Source: Mactromeris polynyma
Taxonomy: Eukaryota > Mollusca > Bivalvia > Venerida > Mactridae
Length of the DNA: 64,000 nt
Assembly: GCA_032209605.1 (NCBI GenBank)
Contig: JASFXZ010000003.1
Location: forward strand, 8,124,807 to 8,188,806
Direction of reading: 5' to 3'
In this document: piece by piece, positions 1 through 11,688 of the stretch
How the letters are laid out: every line of letters starts with the position of its first letter
Position numbering within the stretch: position 1 is the stretch's first letter
Notes under the pieces: generated by a model
Told to the model about the DNA's origin: nothing
The model's database searches: none
Seen by the model: the letters and a program-made list of their open reading frames with translations, nothing else
Position numbers and translations under genes: made by a program

Positions 1-2480
1 GTGCTGCTGGTAAAAACGAAGACTCATGCTCTGATAGAGATATATAAATTGTCTTTAATCAGATGAACATGTCAGTATTGTTTGGGAACTCACAATTAAT
101 GGTTTACTACATGAGCCGTGTGATAACTACGGAAAAACGTTAACTAAAGTTCTTAAAATTAAGTGCAGGTAATGTGTATTTAGGGGTTGGCGTGAAAATG
201 TTGTAATTGACTGTTTACCAAAAGTGAGGAACAATTGCTCAATATATACTTCATCATTGTCTGCTGAAAGTTGGTTTACAAGGTAAGTTAAATCAAGGGG
301 ATCATGTTGTATGCTAAACAACCGAGGCAAATATATGTTTTTGAACAATTTGGGACTAATATATTCGTCCTGGTGTAAACCTAGAGAAGTTGTTCATAAA
401 ATGTTTTGTATAAGCTATCGCAATTCAGAGATTAGGGGGACAACAAAGGTGGAAGCATCTAAAGGGTGATATACATCACAGAATAAGTCAAGGAATTCAG
501 TAATAATAGGCCGAAAGCAGGGAGAAAAGAACATGAATATTATATCAAGTAAAAGAAATGTACATGGGGAAAGGGGAACTTAACGTTTTGTTCAAAGGTT
601 TATAAGTTTCTTGTTTTCGATGTTCATCGTTTCGATTATTAAAGTACGTTTTATTTTAATACGTGCTCTGATTTTGGAATTCAAATTGCAGCCATGAAAA
701 CCACTAACTTAAAATGTCACAATGTCTGACGCAAATGTATTAGTTGTTGATTTAATTTATATAATAATGCAGATTAAAAAGTAATTTTCTTAAATGGAAA
801 GATACCATTATTTTCTTATTCCTTCATATGTTCATGCAGTGAAACCACCTGTGTACAAAAAAGACTATCAAATTGACGAAAAGTGAAAAATATTTTATAA
901 GAATTAAAACAAAATGTTATTTTGGGGATATTTGTGTCATAAAATATACAGAATTGTCAAATTGCAATGGAACAAACAATTACAAATGTGTTAGAAAATA
1001 CAAATATCAGTAGGACATCAAATTGTCTTAAATGAAAATTATTGGTATCATATAACAAAAAAGTATGTTAACATTTTAGAGAAACTTACCGTACAGTTTT
1101 TGCAAAAGTTAATTTTGAACAGAATACAACGCCCGTTGAAACTGTAATTTGCTATGTTTTTATTATCTTTCAAAAGTATGTTTTATTTCATTTTAATATA
1201 TTTTCATACATATGATTTTTTAAGTTACAAGGAATGCCACATACAAAAGACAATGTAAAACAAATTGTGTTACTTTTAGCCTGAAACTAACATAATTTTA
1301 AATTTTGAAGTATTTTAGTGAATTGTCTCCCTTTGTATTTGTAAAATCTACTCAGTTCCTTCAAGCAAATAAGAACACTTTTATACAAACAACGACACCT
1401 TTAATACACAGCAACAGAAATTACGCACATCAATACAATCAACACATTTTTAGAGAGAGATTTATTACCCTGTTTTCTTCAGTACATGTATTTTATTCGC
1501 AGCTTACACTGAAATTGATACAATCCTAGTATAAACAGATTTCTGTCTTCCCAATGGGAAGTCGGGTGGTCAAACGACTGAGCTAACCAGACGGACTATA
1601 TTGCAATAGTGTGCATTTTAATATAATTCACATGGAAAAAAATATGTACCATTAACATGAAATTAATGAAAAACATATAGATCATATATATCTGAAGTTG
1701 AAATGTGACTATTTATGTACATGAGTACAATAATATACAACAACTGTGGTGTTCTAAAATGTTTATAAAACATTCGCATAATATTATTGGACTATTCATT
1801 TCACACACTTTCCACTCATTCATTGAAGTAACTTTTATCAAGACCAGTACAGATAAATGCACATACAAATAATCAAATGATGAATATGTACAGTTTAATG
1901 GATGTAACGGTATATTATTTTCTTCATTCATATTACAAACACATTAGTAAACTTGTACCATTAAAACAGCCAAGCCTGACGGACATGACTCGTAATGTCT
2001 ACTGATTTGTTCATGATGACGTATTTCACCAAGTATCAATTCTTTTCAAAATACAGTCGAATTAAATCAGACGCAATGCTATCTAAAGTCTGTCCGAAAT
2101 ACACTTTAATGTACCGTTCTTAACTGGAAATTGGGATTCCTTGCAAGTATCATCACTGTGAGATTGCCTTTATACAACACAAACTGAGTAAACGTGAGTC
2201 AAATACTTAAATTGTTATACCAAGTGAAACGTAAGTTTTGAATTTAGCTTCTCTTAAAATATCCCCGATTTTTTCACAATAAATCATAATTATAATTCAG
2301 AGAATTCATCGTTATACAAGACTCTGAAATATACAACATGCAACAGCATTTTTCGTATCGAAAACAAATGAAATATTAAAAGTTTCAGAAAGGCTTCTAA
2401 AAAGAACTTGCACTAATTATACTGCTCTTCAAATGGCCTTTAATATTTATGAGCACCGCTGTGCGATTCCAACTTCTTCT
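1..2480. other. 3' flank of receptor copy 1, duplicated sequence
   Basis: No gene is supported here. About 1-650 matches the long inter-gene flank also seen near 21.9-22.5, 34.7-35.5 and 52.8-53.4 kb, including part of the R1 repeat (about 360-540). About 1335-2400 is nearly the same as 10325-11400, so copy 1 and copy 3 with their 3' flanks come from one segmental duplication. Small open frames here are short, without family features, and overlap duplicated noncoding sequence. Confidence 0.7.
1549..1596 (-). repeat. tRNA-derived SINE remnant (A-box region)
   Basis: On the minus strand this reads like the 5' part of a tRNA, with a perfect RNA polymerase III A box (TAGCTCAGTCG). No intact tRNA fold follows, so it is a decayed SINE head and not a tRNA gene. 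Related copies lie at about 10541-10588 and 46808-46856, in the same place relative to the neighbouring receptor tail. Confidence 0.5.
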
Positions 2481-2483
2481 TTA

Positions 2484-2634
2484 TGCGACGTCATTTCCAG
2501 AAAACGTAAAATGTGACGTCACCATGTACTGACAGTTAGCAATATTTGCCCAATATGGCAATGTAAACGAAGTGACAATATTGAGTAAATATAATAGTTA
2601 CATCACAAATTGCGTTTTCTTGAAATGACGTCAC
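2484..2634. mobile_element. small foldback MITE with CRE-like ends, copy 1 3' region
   Basis: Left and right ends are imperfect inverted repeats of about 36 bp, each carrying TGACGTCA/GACGTCAC-type palindromes next to an AGAAAACG core. It lies just downstream of the copy 1 stop codon, probably in the 3' untranslated region. A second copy occupies the same place beside copy 3 (about 11410-11578), so insertion preceded the duplication that made both. No coding capacity. Superfamily not determined. Confidence 0.6.
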
Positions 2635-3204
2635 TTACAGAAGAGATTGTAAATCTCATAGCAGCGCTCGTATACGGAATGTGCAGGCGTCCCATGACAC
2701 ATATGACAGCTGTTCAATTACTGTTGAGTATTGCTCATCAGCTGGGTTCAAATTGCCGTTATAATAGTGTTTCCTCTTCCACTTACCTCACCGGAAGCGT
2801 TCATGTATAGATGCCTTTCCCTTCTAAATGATGCAAAGTAAGAAATATAATATATAGTAAATTCAGCTTGACTTTACAATAAACAGTGAAATTCATTAGT
2901 TTCAAATTTGTCCAATCGAAAACTCTTCCATTAAACTGATTATAAATATAGTAAATATTACAGCCTTACGCATTGTACAACATATTCAAATTATCAGTTT
3001 TTAATAACTATTCAAGTAATTGAATTACATACCCAACATCGCAGTTGCGGACACTGGTACGTGCACCTGTTACTCTCTCTGAAAATCGTGAAAAAATGTT
3101 AAAACAAGATAAATAATATTTGCATAGGAGTTATTTTATACCTTTTTACATAAAATGCATTAAATGATAAGGATTTATTGTGAAAGATTGTCTTCTGTTT
3201 TATG

Positions 3205-3480
3205 GACAATTGTTTTCCGGGAGGTCTGTGTTGATAGGCATTGTCTTATGAATGTGGCGCTCCCTGTAGCAGTTATTCTCTCTTTCTTAACTATTCTCCT
3301 TAGTTGCCCTTATGTTCGGCAATGCCATTCCTTGCGCCCCTGTTTCTTTGCGTATTTACCCTTGTGTCCACTCAAAGCTTAATGTTGTATGGACTGTTGT
3401 TTTCCCGGAGGTCTGTATGGAGAGTCATTGTCTTATGTATGTGACGTTCCCTTTGACAATTTCTTCTTTCTTCTAGTATT
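3205..3480 (-). repeat. R1 dispersed repeat, intron copy
   Basis: R1 is my label for a roughly 250-400 bp noncoding repeat found many times here. Its forward orientation has hallmarks such as CATAAGACAGTGCCTCC, then AAACATAAGGCACT, then CAAGGAATGG near a GACCGACCATAA. This copy is reversed and lies in the intron between transmembrane and short exons of copy 1. Weaker R1-like remnants occur in the same intron of most other copies. No open frame or clear terminal repeats. Confidence 0.55.
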
Positions 3481-4011
3481 GCCACAACCAAATATGTTGT
3501 AGGTTTTAACGCCCTAGTAGTGTTTTTTGCCACTGACCGTTCGTATGTGGTACTCCTAGAATAATTTATATTATTGCATGTTTCCATGTGCTTTTGGAGT
3601 GGCAGTTACACTGCGAATATATCATTCCCTGTTCAGAATTTATAATCAGTTTTAAATCATCTTATAGAGTTTAAGCAATCAATTTACCTGTTTCTGACTT
3701 GAGACGCTTTACAGTCACCGTCATGTAAATTACGTATGTTATGAAGGAAACAATTAACGCTCCCAACGTGAGTCCAAGAATAAGCGTTGTGTTATCAAAT
3801 TTGTTTTCTCTCGATGAACCTGAAACTGTTAATACTGCTCCCTTTATGTGTTTGGCAGCTAAATATTTTCAGTTTGCGCATTGGTTAGCATACGCCCTAC
3901 CAATATGTAATTTACATGATCTTAATGAACCTTATTACCACAGTTATAAAACTGAAGGACTCATCAAATACGAAAAGTCTTTAGCATTTTAACGCGCACT
4001 TAAAACGTCTA

Positions 4012-4104
4012 TTACTCGTTTGGTATCTCTACACATATAGTCAAGTATGGCTTATATCCTTACTCGTTTGGTATCTCTAAAATAAAAGTCGAGTATGGCT
4101 TATA
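4012..4104. repeat. short tandem duplication in copy 1 intron
   Basis: A unit of about 46 bp containing TACTCGTTTGGTATCTCT and AGTATGGCTTATAT is present twice, head to tail. It is followed directly at about 4105-4155 by the 3' body of a tRNA-derived SINE on the plus strand, the opposite orientation to the related SINE beside copy 3 (about 12983-13110). Confidence 0.6.
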
Positions 4105-4356
4105 TAGCGCCATTGACCGATTTTTCGTGTTTCTCAAACATGACTTTATTTTATATCTAAAAGACAAACCTTGCTTTCCAACGATATTGATTGCTTGTTG
4201 CGTGTACATTGGCTCTAATTGCCCAATGCGGTTTTCAGCAAACACTCTTACATCATATTGTCCTGGGAGTATCTTCGAGAGAACAGCAACATACATCCCG
4301 CTGACATTGAGACACTGGTCATCGTTTTCCTTCACTTTGGTCTGATTGATCCAACT

Positions 4357-6825
4357 TATGTATTAATGAACTGTCACATATTGTAGATAATGTAGCCTCA
4401 GGAGGTTTCCAAAAACTGTTCAAGCCAGAAGAAAACAAATGTCAAACAAATAAATTTAGTAAGTGGTTCACTGCTGAATGCTTTGATATGAGAAGAGATT
4501 TTTATAGAAAGTTGAATTTGTACAGAAATGATAAAACTGCAGAAAATAGATATAATATGGTCAAAGCCAGGTCTAGTTATAAATCGAATATTCGAACATG
4601 TAAATTTGAGTATGATAAACAAGAAACACGCAAACTAACTGCAGCTAGACATAAAAATGCTAAGTTATATTGGACTATGTTAAAACATTCTGCTGGAATA
4701 AAAGAAGCTAATATCTCCGCAGACGTATTTCAGCAATACTTTAAAAGCGTCAACAATCCGGATGATCATTTTTTTTAATCCGGATGATGACGTGTTATAT
4801 TTTCTAGAGAGGTACGAACAAAATGAATTTAATGTAATGTTCGAAGAATTGAATTTGCCGATTGGTAAGGAATCATTATGGAAAGCAATTAGTCAACTTA
4901 ACTCAAGTAAAAGTGCAGGGCCAGACATGTATATTAATTATTTTTTTATTCATGGAAAACATATTATGTCACCTTTTTTACTAAATCTTTTCAATAAAAT
5001 ATTTGATCTTGGCTATTTTCCAGAAGATTGGTCCGAAGGTTTTGTTATTCCTTTACATAAGAAAGGTAGCGTCAATGATGCAAACAATTATAGGGGAATT
5101 ACATTATTAAGCACACTAGGGAAATTATTTACACGTATTCTAAATAATAAATTATCGGATTGGGCTGAATAATACAGTGTTTACATTTAAGCTCAAACTG
5201 GTTTTAGATCAAAAATGGGAACTATTGATAATATGTTTGTACTACATGGCAGTATTACTCACTTATTAAATACAGGTAAAATGTAATACTGCGCTTTTAT
5301 GGATTTTACGAAAGCTTTTGATTATGTAGTCAGGGAAAACCTATGGCTTAAGATGATTAAACTAGGCATCAGGGGTAAGATCTTAAATATTACGCAGTCT
5401 ATGTATTCATCAGTTAAATCACGTGTTAAATATTGTAACCAATTAAGTGATCAATATGATTGTGTTCTAGGTGTAAGACAGGGTGAATGTTTGTCGCCAT
5501 TTTTATTCTCAATGTTTCTCAATGATATTGAAGATATGTTCATTTCGAAAGGACTCGAAGGAATCGATGTTAACATGTTTAAAATATCTATGATGTTATA
5601 TGCATATGATATTTTCATATTTGCTAAAACGAGTTCTGAGTTGCAAGCTAGTTAAGATGTTCTATCACAGTATTGCAATAAATGGAAATTAGTTGTAAAT
5701 ACAAGCAAAACAAAAGTATTAATCTTTAAGAAGGGAGGTAGAGTTTCACAAAAATTAAATTTTTACTACAATAATATTCCTGTAGAAATAGTCAGTAAGT
5801 TCCGTTATTTAGGTATTGTATTTACACCCGGTGGGTCTTTCTCTGAAGCCCAAAATACCCTATCTGGCCAAGCATTAAAAGCTATTTTTATCATGAACAA
5901 ACACTTGTATAAGTTTACGAATTTAACAGTGAGTCATAAACTGGATCTCTTTGATAAACTAATTACACCCATTTTAAACTATGGGAGCGAGGTTTGGGGA
6001 TTTATAACTGGAAACATTATTGAACGTATACATCTACAATTTTGTAAAAATATTTTAGGAGTGAAGAAAACAACACAGAATGATTTTATTTATGGAGAAA
6101 TTGGTAGGCTTCCTTTTATTTTTTCTATGATGGACAAAACCAAATCCCACACCACTAGCTAACAGACAGTGTAATTTATGTCATTTATTAGAAGATGAGT
6201 ACCATTTTATATTAGAGTGTAATTTATACATTGAGATACGGAACAATTATCTGCCTATCTATTACTGGGGACGTCGGAACATGTTCAAATTTATAGAACT
6301 TATAAAAACTGAAAACAAAACTGTGTTAACAAAATTAAGTAGTTACATTTACCAAGCATTGACAGCGAGAAAAAATTTAAATTATAATGCATAAATAGTA
6401 TTTATTACATTTACAGATGACTTATTTGAAATAATTTGTCGTAGTACTGATATACATGTTGTGTTAATGTAATATTGTTGTATTTGGTGATGGATTGATG
6501 TGTTCTTGATTAACAAAATTATATTATGTATATACTAGGCTCTAAGTCCCTTCCTTATCCTACATTTAGTTTCGGTAGGACATAGTCATAAGGGAATTTA
6601 GTTTGCCTCTTCATGATGATGTTCAATATCAGTCATGAAGTTTACATGCATGTATTTTCTAGAATGTTATTGTTGTATTTTGTTTGTGATTGTGTATGTG
6701 TATTTATAAACTGTTTGTGACTACTTGTTTACCTGTTTATAATGTTTACTATGTATGTTATAGTCGCATGGGTTTATGACCTTCTCGATTTGAAAAAAAT
6801 AAAACTTGTAAACTTTGTTAAAACT
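4357..6825 (+). mobile_element. 5'-truncated non-LTR retrotransposon (LINE), decayed
   Basis: The element starts inside the FN3 exon of copy 1 and encodes the C-terminal part of a LINE polyprotein. The frame from about 4365 to 4778 holds the linker before the polymerase (KWFTAECFDMRRDFYR). After a one-base shift at a T-run, 4762-6162 carries reverse transcriptase: KSAGPD, YRGITLLSTLGKLFTRIL, MDFTKAFD, GVRQGECLSPFLFS, a catalytic box altered to YAYD instead of YADD, then NYGSEVWGF. In-frame stops occur near 5172, 5190, 5285 and 5653. A shifted frame, 6161-6394, encodes the C-terminal cysteine/histidine segment CNLCHLLEDEYHFILEC after an internal deletion. A 3' untranslated region with A-rich sequence ends near 6825. 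The endonuclease domain is missing, as in ordinary 5'-truncated LINE insertions. It is dead; I do not assign the clade. Confidence 0.85.
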
Positions 6826-7246
6826 TGTATGTAGTCCCATTAGTACAGTCAAGCATGGCGGAGAAGCCTCGAAATGTCCACTGATTTGTTCCTTTTTACG
6901 TATATGACCTAATATCAATCTTTTTGAAAAAGTGTCGTTTAAAATCTTATGTCATCTCATCTGTCTAAAATAACATATTTATGTACTTTCTTTAATGGAA
7001 ATGGTGATTCTTGGAATTTTTATGCCACAAAAACTGATTAAACGTGAGTACAATACTGAACATAATTTGAAACGAAAGTTTGGAGTTTTGCTACTTTGAA
7101 ATTTACAATATGAATAAAGTATCGAAAACTAAAACAATTTCACACAGTCTCAGTAAGTTTTTTTTAAATAACTTGCACTTCTAATGGCATTTTAGTATAT
7201 TTACAGAATCTACAGACGTTGAACAACACATGTGACAGTTGTTTAA
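6826..7246. other. 3' flank of copy 2
   Basis: Noncoding. It begins with a block containing TAGTCCCATTAGTACAGTCAAGCATGGCGGAG, which recurs downstream of copies 4, 6 and 9 (about 23530, 36545 and 54255). It is therefore array flank and not part of the LINE, and marks where copy 1's missing half should have been. No other feature seen. Confidence 0.65.
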
Positions 7247-9821
7247 TTAGTGCTGGTCAATATTTGCAAACGTTGTAGGGTCACTCAGATTAACTCTATC
7301 TAACTACATGTATTGTTCAACATCTGGGTTCAAATTGTGGTCATTTGTTCCTCTTTCACTAGATTCAGCGGCTATTTCCATGGAAGTGTTCACGTATGGA
7401 TGTCTCTTGTTTCTAAATGACGCCAAATAAACATTTTTATCATAGTAAATTCATGTTTTAGTTTCTCAAAAGAAACAACTCTTCTGTCAACTCATTATAG
7501 GAATAAGTACAGTTTACAGCCGAACGTATTGAAATACATATTTTAATTATCAATTTTTCAATAACGATTTAAGTAATTGAATAACTTACCCAGCATCGCT
7601 AGTGCCGACAATAGTACCCGTTCCTCTCTCTAAGATATAATGTAAATGTACTTGAAAACACGTTAAACGTAATACAGACATTTATATTGGAGTTATTTTG
7701 TTCCTTTTGATGTTTTATATAGGATACATTGAATGATATATATTGATAGAGGAAGATTGTCTTCTTGTATTGACACAACCATATATGTTGTAGGTATTAA
7801 CACCCCTAGTGATGTTTTTGCCACCGATCCGTTCCAAGGCGGTATTCCTACTTTCACACACCATTTCTGTTTGTGTCCCATTTGCCTTTGTAAATGTTTA
7901 AGTATAAGTATATTTGCATGTTTTTTTGTGCTTTTGGAGTGGCTGTGTACTTCGTACATAGCATTTCCTGCTCGACTGTTAGACATGATAAGTTAACCTC
8001 AATCGTAATGATTATTCATATCGTTTCCTCCCCGCAATACACGTAGAACATTGTGTCAAATTGACATAATTCAATAGAACATTTTAAGCAAATTACCTGT
8101 GTTAGACTTTAGATGCCTTACAACCACCGACTTGTAAATTCCATACGTTGTCAAGGCAACAATAAAAAATCAAAGTGCTATTCCAACAATAAGCATTGTA
8201 TTATTAGAATTGTATTCGCTCGATGATCCTGAAATCATCAATAATGCTGACTTTGTTTTGCAGTTTAACAGCTACAGTAAGCGCATTATAAGTATACCCG
8301 ATGCTAATCTGTTTTTTGTACAATCTTAATAAACTGTACTATCATAGCTATGAAACATTTAAGGAATGGCCTAACACTAAAGCAGTTAAACATAAAGCAT
8401 TACTTCTTAAAATGGTAAGTATTTGTTTTGGTAACTATATACATAAAGTCACGTAAAATACCTTCGTTGCCAAATATGTTGATTACTTCTTGCATGTATA
8501 TTGGTTCTGATTCCCAAATGCGGTGTTTCTTGTATTGATATGTAACATAATCAATCAATTTTACATCGTCGAATATGTTAAGCGTCCCTTCGTCTTTATA
8601 CCACGTGATATCAGGCTGGGGTCTTCCAAAAGAAGTATCACAACATTGTCTTCACGTATTGTGATTACCTCCTCGTTCGGATAAGTCATGTTCACCCGCT
8701 GTACAGCCACTGAAATCCAAAGACGTGAAATAAAATATGAATCAAATTTGATCAAGTATTGAATAAAGGAGTTGAAGCTATTTTTACTTAACTTCACATT
8801 TTCCTACATTGACCGTATAACAATATAAAGCATTGACGTTTAACAACATATTCGGGCTTTGGAGTAAATTGAATAGCATATGACATGGTGTATTTGTATA
8901 AATTTATTTAATAGAAGATGTATTGTAATCATAACATAGATTTATATTTAGACTGTTCATATCATCGCAAATATTACTATCTTTACCTCGAACAGAGATA
9001 GTCACACCGTTGCTAGTCACATTGTTGCTATCAATCATGTCATTGTAAAGTATACAGTGTCATTGGTCGCCATGATTTGCAGTCGTAACATTCAAAATAG
9101 TCAAAGTTGCTTCATTGGTAGATGGACATGAGTAGTAGTAAAGATCGGGATTCGGTTGTATGAAAATAACGCAATCAGCAGTTCTTAGCCATTCGTCGTC
9201 TTTGGTCGCCGAATTTAACCCACCTCCACTTTCTTGGAAATATTTGGGTAATCAAACTGTTAATGGAACAAATTGGAGAAGGAATTATGCTGGAGTCGGT
9301 ATCTTATTTTACTTTCGAATTTGCGTTGGAACAATCTACAAAGACAGAAAGAGGCATAACAAGCCAAGTTATAAATACAAGTTTTTTATTATATATACTC
9401 AGTACGTTTCAAAACGCACATTTTTTAAATAACTACATGTATATTTCGTTATTTTCATGAAATTTAGCATACATGTTGCATACATGTTGCATACACATGC
9501 AATGATATCGTGTCAAGTTCTTTTCTTGTATCCTAAAAGTCCGTCAATGGAAATTTAGAAATCCCATATCGTGCGTTATTAAATGTAATGAGTACATATA
9601 CGAGAAGAAGTTACATGTAAATACGTACTCTCAAGTCCACAGTTACTGCTTGTGAAAATTACTGAAACATTAATCTTAAAGTAGTTTAGGCTAGTCTTTA
9701 AGTACTGAATTGTGCATACGTTTCAATTCAGACAAGAATCAAATGAGTGGAAGTATTGAATTAAAATTTTACCTGATAATAACATCAAAAACAGAAGTTA
9801 AAATGTAAACTTCGAATGCAT
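7247..9821 (-). pseudogene. receptor copy 2: multiply disabled
   Basis: Exon remnants: signal 9773-9821, V-like Ig 8987-9335, hybrid Ig2/FN3 8462-8709, transmembrane 8097-8228, short 7590-7629, tail 7247-7412. Disabling changes: TAA at codon 8 of the signal exon; about 130 bp in the middle of the V-like exon (about 9181-9310) inverted; TGA replacing the Trp codon just before the last Ig cysteine; a deletion that removes the 3' half of Ig2, all of Ig3 and most of FN3, joining the rest into one exon near 8527; a frameshift in Ig2; TGA in the transmembrane exon; TAG after the tail's second tyrosine motif. The third tyrosine codon is changed to Phe (TTF). The splice sites around most exons are still recognisable, so decay is recent. 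Confidence 0.9.
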
Positions 9822-11400
9822 TTTGAAGTCTTGTAAGTTTAACGGTTTAACTTTCTTACAGTTTAAACATATATTCATATTTCAGCAGGTAAAGTTTCGA
9901 TATAGAACAAGCAATGTGTATGTAGTGTATTCATACAGAGAAAGATTTGAACTTTTGTACCCGAAAGTTTCCATGTAACAAGCAGAAATACTTTTTTATA
10001 AAATGTACATTTTACGTCTGAGTATATATCACAACCAACTATAGTGATCAGTCGCCAGTTCATTGCATAAAACATAACAGGTTTAATATACATTAAGCAA
10101 TATTATATTGAGCAACTCTCAGAATCGTGTTTATCTTTCCTGTTGAAAGAATTTACTATCGATTTAACCTGGTAAGAGCAGCCACCTCGCTTAAATAACA
10201 GTACCATGTTTTCCCTTTGTAACCATTTACAATCAATCAAAGCTCTTTAGAGCAACAAGCTCTCAACAACAGTCATAGTATGTGTCTCCAAGAGGCTCTG
10301 GAGAGGTTTCTCCTGTACCAATTTTATGTTTGTAAAATCTACTCAGTTCCTTCAAGCAAATAACAACACTTTTATACAAACAACGACACCTTTAATACAC
10401 AGCAACAGACATTAAGTACATCAATACAATCAACACATTTTTAGCAAGAGATTTATTACCCTGTTTTCACCAATACATGTATTTTGTTCGCAGCTTACAC
10501 TGAAATTGATACAATCCTAGTATACACATGTCTGTCTTCCTAATGTGAAGTAGGGTGGTCAAACGACTGAGCTAACCAGACGGACTATATTGCAATACTG
10601 TGCATTTTAATATAATTCACATGTAAAACAATATGTACCATTAACATGAAATTAATGAAAAACATATAGATCATATATATCTGAAGTTGAAATGTGACTA
10701 TTCATGTACATGAGTACAATAATATACAACAACTGTGGCGTTCTAAAATGTTCATAAAACATTCGCATAAAATTTAACACTGTTCATTTCACAGACTTTC
10801 CACTCAATCATTGAAGTAACTTTCATCAAGACCAGTACATATATATGCACAAGAAATTTAATCAAATGATGAATATGTACAGTCTAATGGCTGTAACGTT
10901 ATATTATTTTCTTCATTCATATTGCAAACACATTAAGTAAACTTGTACCATTAGAACATGCAAGCCTGACGGACTTGACTCGTAATGTCTACTGATTTGT
11001 TTATAATGACGTATTTCACCAAGTATCAATCCTTTTAAAAAAACAGTCGAATTAAATCAGACGCAATGATATCTAAAGTCTGTCCGAAATACACTTTAAT
11101 GTACCGTTCATAACTGGAAATTGGGATTCCTTGCAATTATCATCACTGTGAGATTGCCTTTATACAACACAAACTGAGTAAATGTCAGTCAAATGCTTAA
11201 ATTGCTATACCAATTGAAACGTAAGTTTTGAATTAAGCTTCTCTTGAAATATCCCCGATTTTTTTAACAATATATAATAATTAAAATTCAGAGAATTCAT
11301 CGTTATACAAGACTCTGAAATATGCAATATGCAACAGCATTTTCCGTATCGAAAACAAATGGAATTTTAAAAGTTTCAGAAAGGCTTCTAAAAATTTCCA
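9822..11400. other. intergenic: copy 2 upstream block and copy 3 3' flank
   Basis: About 9822-10110 is the conserved block just upstream of each signal-peptide exon (contains TACCCGGAAG and ACTATAGTGATCAGTCG-like sequence). It is repeated upstream of copies 3, 4, 5, 6, 8 and 9 and may hold the promoter or a 5' noncoding exon; I cannot tell which. About 10325-11400 duplicates 1335-2400. A SINE A-box remnant lies at about 10541-10588. No coding gene. Confidence 0.6.
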
Positions 11401-11409
11401 ACTTCTTTG

Positions 11410-11578
11410 TGTGACGTCAATTCCAGAAAACGTCACATATGACGTCACCATGTACTGACAGTTAGCAATATTTGCCCAAAATGGCAATGTAAACAAAGTG
11501 ACCATGTCAGATAAATATAGTTTCCTGCTTGATAATAGTTACATCACAAATTGCGTTTTCTTGAAATGACGTCACTTA
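11410..11578. mobile_element. small foldback MITE, copy 3 3' region
   Basis: Second copy of the element at 2484-2634, with TGACGTCA-type palindromes in both ends and a central segment of the same composition. It begins about 110 bases downstream of the copy 3 stop codon. Presence at the matching place in copies 1 and 3 dates it before their duplication. Confidence 0.55.
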
Positions 11579-11688
11579 CAAAAGAGATTGTAAATCCCAT
11601 AGCAGCGCTCATATACAGAATGTACAGGCGTCCCATGACACATATAACAGCTGTTAAATTACTGCTGAGTATTGTTCATCATCTTGGT

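Larger units (their letters stand above)
2748..4356 (-). pseudogene. receptor copy 1: 3' fragment broken by LINE insertion
   Basis: This is the 3' half of an Ig/FN3 receptor gene. Exons seen: FN3 3' part 4170-4356, transmembrane 3688-3819 (132 nt), short cytoplasmic 3033-3078 (46 nt), tail 2748-2823 (76 nt). FN3 stops abruptly at about 4356 where LINE sequence begins. The rest of FN3 and all upstream exons are absent, because the LINE's far side joins unrelated flank of copy 2. The tail has a 5-bp insertion relative to intact copies that creates an early TGA, and an internal deletion removing the second and third tyrosine motifs. The same tail occurs in copy 3. A strong-looking GAG|GTAAGT donor lies inside the tail exon. 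Called a pseudogene because no promoter-side exons remain. Confidence 0.8.
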
